A stretch of DNA of 5,110 nucleotides, taken from positions 1 through 5,110 of the forward strand of contig CAIVAX010000460.1 of NCBI GenBank assembly GCA_903903935.1, read 5' to 3'. Positions 1 through 5,110 of the stretch are shown here, one piece after another. The stretch is from an uncultured Hyphomicrobiales bacterium (GTDB lineage Bacteria; Pseudomonadota; Alphaproteobacteria; Rhizobiales; Beijerinckiaceae). The notes under the pieces were generated by a model, which saw only the letters and a list, made by a program, of their open reading frames with translations, ran no database searches and was not told the DNA's origin. Numbering within the stretch: position 1 is the first letter of the stretch; the number at the start of each line of letters is the position of its first letter. A program made the position numbers and the translations under genes.

Positions 1-460
1 AGGGTCCGCCGCGACCATAGCTTTTGCGTGTACTGGCAAAGATGGTCTCAAGCCGAGCTACATCCTGCAATGCCTCTGGTGTGAGCTCGCGGGCCTTGAC
101 GGGACGACGAAAGATGGTGGGGCAATGTTGACGCAGAGGCTGAAAACCTGCATGCATTTCTGCACAGAGCGAACGGGCCAAAGCGCGGGCGGCTTTATTT
201 TTGGGCCAGATTTTTTTCTGCGGATATTTCTCAGCAATATATTCAATCACCGCAATGGATTCATAGGCCAGCACATCGCCATCCTTGAGCGCAGGCATTT
301 TTCCTGTTGGCGAATGTTTCAGCATTTTCTTTTTTGAGTCGGGCCGCGCCATGGGAATGGTGACCTCTTCAAAAGGAATGCCCAATGTTGCCATTAGCAG
401 CCAGGGCCGCAGGGACCATGAGGAATAGGCTTTATTAGCAATGTAAAGTGTGACCGGCAT
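1..460 (-). CDS. Glutathione S-transferase family protein, C-terminus missing (window edge)
   Basis: The open frame from ATG at 458-460 runs off the left edge after 153 codons; members usually have about 210-230 residues, so roughly the last third is missing. Residues 1-80 form the thioredoxin-like glutathione-binding domain: it opens with VTLYIANKAYSSWSLRPW, where Ser13 or Ser14 is the likely residue near the glutathione thiol. It continues with the cis-proline loop GKMPAL (Pro56) and the Glu67-Ser68 pair in AYESIAVIEYIAEKYP that binds the gamma-glutamyl group. From about residue 85 the helical C-terminal domain begins. The start is supported by GAGG at 467-470, six bases upstream. No signal peptide is visible, so it is probably cytosolic. 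Such proteins conjugate glutathione to electrophiles or act as isomerases; the substrate cannot be read from the sequence. It lies 69 bases downstream of a co-oriented hydrolase gene and may be co-transcribed or use its own promoter. Confidence 0.88.
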   Translation of the reverse strand, partial: MPVTLYIANKAYSSWSLRPWLLMATLGIPFEEVTIPMARPDSKKKMLKHSPTGKMPALKDGDVLAYESIAVIEYIAEKYPQKKIWPKNKAARALARSLCAEMHAGFQPLRQHCPTIFRRPVKARELTPEALQDVARLETIFASTRKSYGRGGP

Positions 461-491
461 GGCGGGCCTCGTTTGATTCGTCAGCGCTTGG

Positions 492-521
492 ATTATAGCC
501 TGTTCAAGACAGGCATGTGAG
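492..521 (-). promoter_or_regulatory. Candidate sigma-70 promoter for the GST gene
   Basis: On the minus strand a perfect TATAAT (492-497) lies 18 bases downstream of CTCACA (516-521), which matches four of six bases of TTGACA. Transcription would begin about 25 bases upstream of the GST start codon, leaving room for the GAGG ribosome binding site. The element lies wholly between the hydrolase stop codon and the GST start. It is a motif-based prediction; read-through from the hydrolase gene is also possible. Confidence 0.45.
498..514. repeat. Perfect inverted repeat in the GST promoter spacer
   Basis: GCCTGT (498-503) and ACAGGC (509-514) are perfect 6-base arms around a 5-base centre. The repeat fills almost the whole spacer between the candidate -35 and -10 boxes, the usual place for a repressor or MerR-type operator. 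It could also fold in RNA read through from the hydrolase gene, but no T-run follows on the minus strand, so it is not a typical terminator. Confidence 0.5.
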
Positions 522-529
522 ATCAGGCT

Positions 530-2413
530 CTAAGTTTTCATGTTCCAAGGTTTGAGGTCAGAGACAATTTGCACCGGCAGAATGAGACGCGAGGGGTGCT
601 CTGCATCCATAAACACAGTGTTGATCGCCACACGCGGCAGCCGGCCCTCGCCCTCCGGCTCATAGGAATTGGGGTTCACATCATATTTGGGGAAATTGCT
701 CGATGAAATGTCCAGCCTAATCCTGTGTCCGGTCTTGAACAGATTGGCCGTGGCAAAGGGCTCAATCACGATTTTAAAAATTTCACCTGATTGAATGGGC
801 TCAGGCTTAGCAAAGGATTTGCGATAGCGGCAACGGAAAATGCCATCGGTCAAATTCATCGCAAAACCCAAAGGCCAATCGGCTGAGGGCGGATAGATAT
901 CCATCAGCTTTGCGGTGAAATCCGTATCTGCTTGATCAGAGGTCACCCAGAGTTCAATCTGAATGGGGCCGATAAGGGCGAGATCTTCGCTCAAAGGCTC
1001 TGTCTCAAACGACAAGACATCGCGGCGGGCGGATAAAGGCAGGCCAATGTCGGTGCAGCCAAAAAAGCGCGCATCTTCGCGCTGATCAAAGGCGCCGCCT
1101 ACAAAAACAGGTTGGCCGCTCGTCAATGCTCCGCCAAGGGTGGGCACGGGATGGCGTGGATTAAAACTAAAACTCAGCGCAGCAGCAGAAGGCGCGGGTT
1201 TATCCTGCGTGAGGCGACCATTGGGTGCCATATACCAATCTTCAAAGATTGTGCCGGGCAAAGGCCAATCTGACCCGGCAATCCATTGGCCGCCATGATC
1301 GAGTTTGCCGTCCTTGCTGCGTGTGCCGCTGCCGCCCCCCATCAGAAAGAGCCGCACGCGCGGGTCTTCTGTGATGGGTTCATGTTTGAGATGATGATTG
1401 AACCAAGTGAGACGATAGGCCAGCCAATCCTTGGCAACATGGCCCTCAAACAAAGCTTGCGGTCCAAAATCCACATCGCCCATCACGCGCTTGGTGCGAT
1501 CGCCATGCGTCCATGGTCCCATGATCAGCTGCAACGGGCGCTGCGCCCGCGACAGACCGGCAAAATTATCCAAGGTCGTTTTGACATAAGCATCATACCA
1601 GCTCGACATTAAAGCCACCGGCATGAGCGGCAATGTGTCGTAAGAGCCTTCGGCATAAATGCCGATCTTCTGCCAATAGGCATCGAATGTGCCATGGCGC
1701 CATTGCTCGAGCAGATAATCCTCATAATCAGGATCCCAACGAATGGGAGATTGGCCGTTTGACCAAGGCATGGCTTTGAACCAAGCAAAGATATTCTCAG
1801 CCTCCAGCGCAGCGCGAATGGAGGGATCTTGCTCTGCTTTGCGGCTTTCCTTGGCATGGTTCCAAGCCCATGTGGCTTGTTTAAGTTCAAAGGCGCCGCC
1901 TTGCCGAATGCCGCAGGTGAAAGCATTGGAAAAGCCACCTGAGTCCAGAATCATGCAGGCAAGGGCGGGGGGATTGAGACAAGCCGCCGCCATTTGCGTA
2001 TGAGCGGCATAGGACAGGCCCATCATGCCCACTTTGCCATTGCACCAATCTTGTTTGGCAATCCACTCGATGGTGTCAAAGCCATCGGGGCCTTCCGAGA
2101 GATATTTGGTGAATTCGCCCTGCGAGCCATAACGCCCGCGGCAATCCTGAAAGACGATCGCATAGCCTGCATCGGTGAAATGACGGGCCAGTTCGGCGCG
2201 CGCCATGGGCGCAGATTGGCCAGCCAATAATTCCGAGCGTGAGGGCTTATGCTTGCCATAGGGCGTGCGCTCCAAAATGACCGGCAGCGGGCCTTTGGCA
2301 TGGGCGGGCAGATAGACATCGGTGGCCAGATGCACGCCATCGCGCATGGCAATGGCGATATCGCGCGAAAGGGTCTGGCCAGAGGCTGAAGGCAAAGATT
2401 GTGATTCACTCAT
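530..2413 (-). CDS. CocE/NonD family alpha/beta hydrolase (X-Pro dipeptidyl-peptidase S15 type)
   Basis: Complete 627-residue protein. Residues from about 17 to 345 are the alpha/beta-hydrolase domain with its helical cap: RDIAIAMRDGVHLATDVYLP opens it, RTPYGK supplies Tyr52 (the oxyanion-hole tyrosine in cocaine esterase), FQDCRGRYGSQGEF follows, and the nucleophile is Ser134 in GMMGLSYAA. Asp274 in SSWYDAY and His303 in GPWTHGD complete the triad. Residues from about 375 to 620 are the beta-sandwich C-terminal domain with the family signatures HPVPTLGG, FRCRYRKSF and GHRIRLDISSSNFPKYD. The family hydrolyses esters and amides, for example cocaine, alpha-amino acid esters and glutaryl-7-ACA; the actual substrate here is unknown. 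There is no signal peptide, unlike many periplasmic members, so it is probably cytosolic. The reading frame is intact. The ATG at 2411-2413 is the only plausible start before the domain, although its ribosome binding site is oddly placed. It is followed by the GST gene and is divergent from dusA. Confidence 0.93.
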   Translation of the reverse strand: MSESQSLPSASGQTLSRDIAIAMRDGVHLATDVYLPAHAKGPLPVILERTPYGKHKPSRSELLAGQSAPMARAELARHFTDAGYAIVFQDCRGRYGSQGEFTKYLSEGPDGFDTIEWIAKQDWCNGKVGMMGLSYAAHTQMAAACLNPPALACMILDSGGFSNAFTCGIRQGGAFELKQATWAWNHAKESRKAEQDPSIRAALEAENIFAWFKAMPWSNGQSPIRWDPDYEDYLLEQWRHGTFDAYWQKIGIYAEGSYDTLPLMPVALMSSWYDAYVKTTLDNFAGLSRAQRPLQLIMGPWTHGDRTKRVMGDVDFGPQALFEGHVAKDWLAYRLTWFNHHLKHEPITEDPRVRLFLMGGGSGTRSKDGKLDHGGQWIAGSDWPLPGTIFEDWYMAPNGRLTQDKPAPSAAALSFSFNPRHPVPTLGGALTSGQPVFVGGAFDQREDARFFGCTDIGLPLSARRDVLSFETEPLSEDLALIGPIQIELWVTSDQADTDFTAKLMDIYPPSADWPLGFAMNLTDGIFRCRYRKSFAKPEPIQSGEIFKIVIEPFATANLFKTGHRIRLDISSSNFPKYDVNPNSYEPEGEGRLPRVAINTVFMDAEHPSRLILPVQIVSDLKPWNMKT

Positions 2414-2419
2414 CCTTTC
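2414..2419 (-). promoter_or_regulatory. Ribosome binding site abutting the hydrolase start codon
   Basis: On the minus strand GAAAGG touches the ATG directly, with no spacer instead of the usual 5-9 bases. No better purine-rich stretch lies upstream, and no alternative in-frame start lies 5-9 bases downstream: Leu7 is encoded by TTG, but at 18 bases it is too far. Initiation may therefore be weak, or may not depend on Shine-Dalgarno pairing. Confidence 0.35.
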
Positions 2420-2432
2420 AGATTAAGCGCTT

Positions 2433-2462
2433 TTGACCTTTGAGGGAACAGGCGGGCATAAG
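2433..2462 (+). promoter_or_regulatory. Candidate sigma-70 promoter for dusA
   Basis: TTGACC (2433-2438, five of six bases matching TTGACA) is followed after 18 bases by CATAAG (2457-2462, four of six matching TATAAT). An 8-base palindrome AAGCGCTT (2425-2432) directly precedes the -35 box. Transcription would start near 2469, leaving a leader of about 90 bases. If this is right, the dusA start cannot lie upstream of it. Confidence 0.35.
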
Positions 2463-2463
2463 C

Positions 2464-2501
2464 CTCTTGCAGTCTGGCAAGAGCCACTTTAACAGCAAGA
2501 G
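2464..2501 (+). repeat. Alternative hairpins in the dusA leader
   Basis: CTCTTGC (2464-2470) can pair perfectly with GCAAGAG at 2477-2483 across a 6-base loop. It can equally pair with a second copy of GCAAGAG at 2495-2501. The two 7-base-pair stems exclude each other. No T-run follows, so neither resembles an intrinsic terminator. The pairing is visible in the sequence; a regulatory role is speculation. Confidence 0.4.
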
Positions 2502-2546
2502 AGGGCATGGGCGCGAGTGTGATCAGCCCGCTTTCCTGCCATATGT

Positions 2547-2550
2547 GAGG
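2547..2550 (+). promoter_or_regulatory. Ribosome binding site deciding the dusA start
   Basis: GAGG lies six bases before TTG at 2557-2559, ideal spacing. The other in-frame candidates, TTG at 2440 and GTG at 2545, have no comparable purine-rich stretch upstream. TTG 2557 also gives a protein of normal DusA length. Confidence 0.5.
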
Positions 2551-2556
2551 CTAAAT

Positions 2557-3591
2557 TTGGGTGAGCCCTTAACAAACTCGTCTGCGTCTGAGGCTTGGCG
2601 CTTTTGCGTCGCCCCGATGATGGATTGGACGGATCGTCACTGCCGTGTGTTTCACCGCACGTTCAGCAGGCGGGCGCGGCTTTATTCTGAAATGGTGACC
2701 ACAGGGGCGATTATTCACGGGCCGCGGCAAAGATTATTGGGCTTTGATCCCAGCGAGCAGAGTCTGGCTTTGCAATTGGGTGGCTCTGATCCCAAAGATC
2801 TGGCGCAATGCGCCAAGATTGGCGAGGATTTTGGCTATGATGAGATCAATCTCAATTGCGGCTGTCCCTCTGATCGGGTGCAGAATGGGGCCTTTGGCGC
2901 GTGTCTCATGCGCGAGCCTGCTCTGGTGGGCGATTGCGTGAGCGCCATGAAAGCCTCTGTGCGTATTCCTGTGACTGTGAAATGCCGCATTGGTGTGGAT
3001 GATCAAGATCCAGAACAAGCGCTCTGGGCAATGGCGCAAAGCGTGATTGCTGCGGGCGCAGATGCGTTGATTGTGCATGCCCGCAAAGCCTGGCTGCAAG
3101 GCTTGTCGCCAAAAGAAAATCGCGATGTGCCGCCGCTTGATTATTCACTCGTCTATCGCCTCAAGGCGGCTTATCCGCAGGTTCCCATCATCATCAATGG
3201 CGGCATTACAACTCTGGATGCGGCGCAAGAGCATTTGACGCATTTGGATGGCGTCATGCTTGGCCGGGTGGCCTATCACGAGCCCGGGCTTTTGGGCTTA
3301 GTTGATCCGATTTTGTTTGGCGAGCCTGCCGCTTATGCATCGCAATTTGAGGTGTTAGAGGCCTATTTGCCCTATATTGAGCAGCGCTTATCGGAAGGCG
3401 TTCGGCTGGCGGACATGACGCGCCATATTCTGGGTCTGTTTACCGGCATGCCGGGGGCGCGGGCTTGGCGGCGGCATTTGGCAACTTATGCCGTTAAATC
3501 GGGCGCTGGGCTCGATGTTGTGCGCCAAGCCGCGGCGATGGTCACTCCGGCAGCTTTGATCCCACAGGCTGAGGTTCAGCTGGCGGGCTGA
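2557..3591 (+). CDS. dusA: tRNA-dihydrouridine(20/20a) synthase DusA
   Basis: FMN- and NADPH-dependent flavoenzyme that reduces uridine 20/20a in the tRNA D-loop to dihydrouridine; cytosolic. From TTG at 2557 it has 344 residues, typical for DusA. The TIM-barrel starts with the FMN-binding VAPMMDWTDRHCR (residues 18-30), followed by YSEMVTTGAIIHG (43-55), the family hallmark of the A subtype. Cys103 in NCGCPSDRVQNGAFGACLM is the catalytic acid. FMN contacts are expected from Lys142 (TVKCRIG) and His174 (IVHARKAWLQGLSPKENR), and the phosphate site from INGGITT and MLGRVAYHEP; the rest is the helical tRNA-binding domain. The open frame extends upstream to TTG 2440, but those 39 extra residues are not DusA-like, lack a ribosome binding site and overlap the promoter candidate. 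GTG 2545 is a second possible start. The 3' end overlaps the convergent DUF1289 gene by 16 bases. The 5' part of dusA genes is a known integration target for islands and prophages; here it is intact with no integrase in the window. Confidence 0.95.
   Translation: MGEPLTNSSASEAWRFCVAPMMDWTDRHCRVFHRTFSRRARLYSEMVTTGAIIHGPRQRLLGFDPSEQSLALQLGGSDPKDLAQCAKIGEDFGYDEINLNCGCPSDRVQNGAFGACLMREPALVGDCVSAMKASVRIPVTVKCRIGVDDQDPEQALWAMAQSVIAAGADALIVHARKAWLQGLSPKENRDVPPLDYSLVYRLKAAYPQVPIIINGGITTLDAAQEHLTHLDGVMLGRVAYHEPGLLGLVDPILFGEPAAYASQFEVLEAYLPYIEQRLSEGVRLADMTRHILGLFTGMPGARAWRRHLATYAVKSGAGLDVVRQAAAMVTPAALIPQAEVQLAG
3576..3591. repeat. Inverted repeat spanning two convergent stop codons
   Basis: TCAGC (3576-3580) and GCTGA (3587-3591) are perfect 5-base arms around TGGCGG. 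The repeat coincides exactly with the overlap between dusA, whose stop TGA is the right end, and the DUF1289 gene, whose stop TCA (complement) is the left end. The two stops are complementary by nature, so only two base pairs per arm are extra. It lacks a T-run on either side and is not a convincing terminator. Confidence 0.35.
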
Positions 3592-3821
3592 TCGGGGCCA
3601 TCGGCTGAGATAGCAGGACTTGTGATTACAGGACTTGTGATCGCAGGAGCTGGATCGGCGAAACGATCCCTCAAGCGGTCCATAATGGTCTGGCGCTGTT
3701 CATCCGAGAAATTGGGCCATTGCGCGATTTCATCGATATGGCGCCCACAGCCCATACAGATCTTGTCCAGAGGATCCAAAAGGCAGATTTGCACGCAGGG
3801 GGATGGGGGCTGGCTGATCAT
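3576..3821 (-). CDS. DUF1289 domain-containing small four-cysteine protein
   Basis: An 81-residue protein. Residues 7-53 match the DUF1289 pattern: SPCVQICLLDP, then CMGCGRHIDEIAQW, then a helical DEQRQTIMDRLRDRF. Cys9, Cys13, Cys22 and Cys25 form a Cx3C...Cx2C set that could bind zinc or an iron-sulfur cluster; the family has no established function that I can state. Residues 57-81 are a Pro/Ala/Thr/Ser-rich tail (repeating ITSPV, ITSPA) encoded by a 15-base tandem repeat, probably disordered and not part of the domain. The ATG at 3819-3821 is preceded by AAGGG on the minus strand, with a short 2-base gap. The gene is divergent from cobT across about 83 bases and converges on dusA, overlapping its last 16 bases. 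It is short, but the conserved cysteines and domain pattern make it a real gene. Confidence 0.88.
   Translation of the reverse strand: MISQPPSPCVQICLLDPLDKICMGCGRHIDEIAQWPNFSDEQRQTIMDRLRDRFADPAPAITSPVITSPAISADGPDQPAS
3614..3656. repeat. 15-base tandem repeat in the DUF1289 gene tail
   Basis: CAGGACTTGTGAT occurs at 3614-3626 and again at 3629-3641, a period of 15 bases. A third, degenerate copy (CAGGAGCTGGATC) starts at 3644. The period equals five codons, so copy number changes keep the frame. On the minus strand it encodes the ITSPV/ITSPA units of the protein tail. Confidence 0.75.
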
Positions 3822-3894
3822 GGCCCTTGATGGGCGATTTGTGCCGCCTTTGCAATCAGCGTTTTGGGGTTTAAGAGGCAGGTTCCATTGTGTT

Positions 3895-3898
3895 GGGA
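3895..3898 (+). promoter_or_regulatory. Ribosome binding site supporting the cobT ATG start
   Basis: GGGA lies six bases before ATG 3905. A rival start, GTG 3890, has AGG at 3880-3882 seven bases upstream and AAGAGG at 3873-3878 a little further off. The protein from 3905 begins MAASGLPFDD, which matches the usual start of rhizobial homologues, so 3905 is preferred; 3890 would add five residues. Confidence 0.4.
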
Positions 3899-3904
3899 TT
3901 GATC

Positions 3905-4921
3905 ATGGCCGCTTCCGGACTTCCGTTTGATGATATTCGCAATCTTTTGCCGCTGATGCCGCCGGCCTCGCAGGTCTGTGTGGATGAGGTTTTGGCGCGC
4001 GAGGCCCAATTGGCCAAGCCCCGCGGCTCGCTGGGGCGCATGGAGGCGATTGTCGAATGGCTCGCGGCCTGGCAGGGGCGCTCGCAGCCGCTCATTCAGC
4101 GCCCATTGGTGGCTTTGTTTCTCGCCAATCACGGTGTGGCTGTGCGCAATGTGTCTGCCTCTCCCACCGCTCTGACGCGGACGATGTTAGAGTCCTTTGC
4201 TGCTGGTGGGGCGGCGGCCAATCAAATCTGCGCGACTTATGATGTTGGCTTGAAAGTCTTTGAACTCGCGCTTGATGTCCCCACCAAGGATATTGTCAGC
4301 GAAGCGGCGATGGATGAGGCCGAGGCGGCGGCGACCTTTGCCTTTGGCATGGAGGCGATTGCGGGCGGCACGGATCTTCTGGCGCTGGGTGAAATGGGCG
4401 TTGGCAATACAACCAGTGCAGCGGCGATTTACCTAGCTCTCTATGGTGGCACTGCGGCCGATTGGGTGTTGCGCCCACAAGGGGGTGATGAGGCCCTTTA
4501 TGCGCGCAAGATTGCCGCTGTGGACGCAGCTGTTGGTCTGCATCGCGCGCAGTGTGATGATCCGCTTGAAGTGCTGCGCCGTTTGGGCGGGCGGGAGATT
4601 GTGGCAATTGCAGGGGCTATTTTGGCAGCGCGCATGGAACGCATTCCCGTTGTGCTCGATGGTTATGTGGCCTGTGCCGCGGCGGCTGTGCTGCATCGCC
4701 TTGATCCTGGCACACTTGATCATTGCATTGCTGGCCATGTGGCAAGCGATCATGCTCATGCGCAAGTGCTCGCACGCATTGGCAAGCCGCCTTTGCTCGA
4801 TTTGGGAATTAGCTTAGGGCAGGGAGCAGGCGCCGCTGTGGCGCTGGGGCTCATTAAAGCTGCGCTGGCCTGCCATCGCGATATGGCAACGTTTGAGCAA
4901 ATCTCTGTTGCGAAGATGTGA
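3905..4921 (+). CDS. cobT: Nicotinate-nucleotide--dimethylbenzimidazole phosphoribosyltransferase CobT (CobU in Pseudomonas denitrificans naming)
   Basis: This cytosolic enzyme transfers phosphoribose from nicotinate mononucleotide to 5,6-dimethylbenzimidazole, giving alpha-ribazole phosphate for the lower ligand of cobalamin. The protein has 338 residues, normal for the family. Visible signatures are SGLPFDDIRNLL (4-15), LAKPRGSLGRME (36-47, usually LTKPPGSLGRLE), ANHGVAV (74-80), SFAAGGAAANQI (97-108), LGEMGVGNTTSAAAI (161-175, Glu163 matching a conserved active-site Glu), AIAGAILAARMERIPVVLDG (234-253) and the rhizobial tail CHRDMATFEQ (323-332). Oddly, the segment that reads GLRLGEGTGA in characterised homologues is GISLGQGAGA here: Gln306 replaces the proposed catalytic base (Glu317 of Salmonella). 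The reading frame is otherwise intact. No other cobalamin gene, and no room for a cobalamin riboswitch, is present next to it; it is divergent from the DUF1289 gene and converges on a histidine kinase gene 21 bases away. Confidence 0.94.
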   Translation: MAASGLPFDDIRNLLPLMPPASQVCVDEVLAREAQLAKPRGSLGRMEAIVEWLAAWQGRSQPLIQRPLVALFLANHGVAVRNVSASPTALTRTMLESFAAGGAAANQICATYDVGLKVFELALDVPTKDIVSEAAMDEAEAAATFAFGMEAIAGGTDLLALGEMGVGNTTSAAAIYLALYGGTAADWVLRPQGGDEALYARKIAAVDAAVGLHRAQCDDPLEVLRRLGGREIVAIAGAILAARMERIPVVLDGYVACAAAAVLHRLDPGTLDHCIAGHVASDHAHAQVLARIGKPPLLDLGISLGQGAGAAVALGLIKAALACHRDMATFEQISVAKM

Positions 4922-4942
4922 TCTTAAGTGCGGACCAATGCG

Positions 4943-5110
4943 TCAAGCCGCACGGCGCGGATCGCGGCGTTGGCTATAGGGAATGTAATCCTCATAAGTT
5001 TCCATCATTAACTCGCCTGGATTGATCTGCGGCAAGGCATTCATCACACGTTCGGGCGGAAGGCTGACGAGCACTTCTGTGCCCACGCGCACTTCTGAGG
5101 TGAGCGTGAA
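4943..5110 (-). CDS. C-terminal fragment of a probable sensor histidine kinase (5' part outside window)
   Basis: Reading the minus strand from the right edge gives 55 residues ending at the TGA at 4943-4945. The first part, LTSEVRVGTEVLVSLPPERV, fits the end of a histidine kinase ATPase domain: the last GxGT-like glycine box (here RVGT, with the first Gly replaced by Arg) followed by the final beta-strand and the LPPERV ending common in alphaproteobacterial kinases. The remaining roughly 30 residues (ALPQINPGELMMETYEDY and beyond) form a hydrophilic tail that I do not recognise, finishing RRDPRRAA. No catalytic N or D boxes are in the window, so the call rests on a short stretch. The gene converges on cobT with a 21-base gap. 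Confidence 0.55.
   Translation of the reverse strand, partial: FTLTSEVRVGTEVLVSLPPERVMNALPQINPGELMMETYEDYIPYSQRRDPRRAA

Noticed and set aside
1286..2409. Several open frames of 78-128 codons on both strands inside the hydrolase gene
   Set aside because: They overlap a full-length, well-supported gene, have no recognisable domains, and are frame shadows typical of GC-rich coding DNA.
2443..2540. Cobalamin-riboswitch-like words in the dusA leader (AGGGAA, AGCCACT, GGCGCGAG, CCTGCC in that order)
   Set aside because: The strongly conserved CCCCGCAACTGTAA-type core and a full B12 box (AGCCAGGAGACCTGCC-like) are missing, spacing is too short, and the downstream gene is not a cobalamin gene. A covariance search with the cobalamin riboswitch model (RF00174) would settle it; a significant hit would overturn this.
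2605..2645. Possible attachment site in the 5' part of dusA
   Set aside because: This part of dusA is a known integration target in proteobacteria, but there is no integrase, no second copy of the sequence and no gene disruption in this window.
3822..3904. Riboswitch or clear promoter upstream of cobT
   Set aside because: Only 83 bases separate the divergent start codons, too short for a cobalamin riboswitch, and I found no convincing -35/-10 pair on either strand.
3622..4132. Open frames opposite the DUF1289 gene (3622-3930, plus) and opposite the start of cobT (3818-4132, minus)
   Set aside because: Both overlap better-supported genes, show no family motifs, and read like antisense translations.
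4913..4953. Hairpins at the cobT/kinase convergent junction (AAGAT-GTG-ATCTT at 4913-4925; GTGCGG/CCGCAC at 4928-4953)
   Set aside because: The stems are short, the second has a 14-base loop, and neither is followed by a T-run, so I do not call a terminator.

Overview
This window looks like ordinary chromosomal DNA from an alphaproteobacterium, probably of the Hyphomicrobiales (rhizobial) type. The evidence is the rhizobial-style N-terminus and C-terminal tail of the CobT protein, a DUF1289 protein, a DusA-type tRNA-dihydrouridine synthase, and moderately GC-rich coding sequence with many GCG, GGC and TTG codons. I see no tRNA, rRNA, insertion sequence, phage gene, CRISPR array or toxin-antitoxin pair. 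Coding density is high and no gene-free stretch exceeds 150 bases.

Layout. Positions 1-460 (minus) hold the first 153 residues of a glutathione S-transferase family protein cut by the left edge. Upstream of it on the same strand, 530-2413 is a complete CocE/NonD-family alpha/beta hydrolase with a full Ser-Asp-His triad. The 69-base gap between them holds a TATAAT-type promoter candidate for the transferase gene, with a perfect inverted repeat in its spacer. A 143-base divergent region (2414-2556) separates the hydrolase from dusA (about 2557-3591, plus). This region holds a TTGACC/CATAAG promoter candidate and a leader with two mutually exclusive hairpins. dusA converges on, and overlaps by 16 bases, a small four-cysteine DUF1289 protein (3576-3821, minus). 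Divergent from that gene is cobT (3905-4921, plus), complete. Positions 4943-5110 (minus) are the last 55 residues of what is probably a sensor histidine kinase, cut by the right edge.

Functions. The genes do not form one pathway. The transferase and hydrolase may be a small detoxification or ester/amide-utilisation pair. dusA is tRNA modification housekeeping. cobT belongs to the lower-ligand branch of cobalamin assembly or salvage. The kinase fragment belongs to a signalling gene.

I do not see a new multi-gene system. The most notable observation is that CobT carries Gln at the position where characterised homologues have the proposed catalytic Glu (LGQGAGA instead of LGEGTGA), in an otherwise intact gene. 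Secondary observations are the operator-like palindrome in the transferase promoter, the alternative hairpins in the dusA leader, and a 15-base tandem repeat that lengthens the DUF1289 tail towards dusA.
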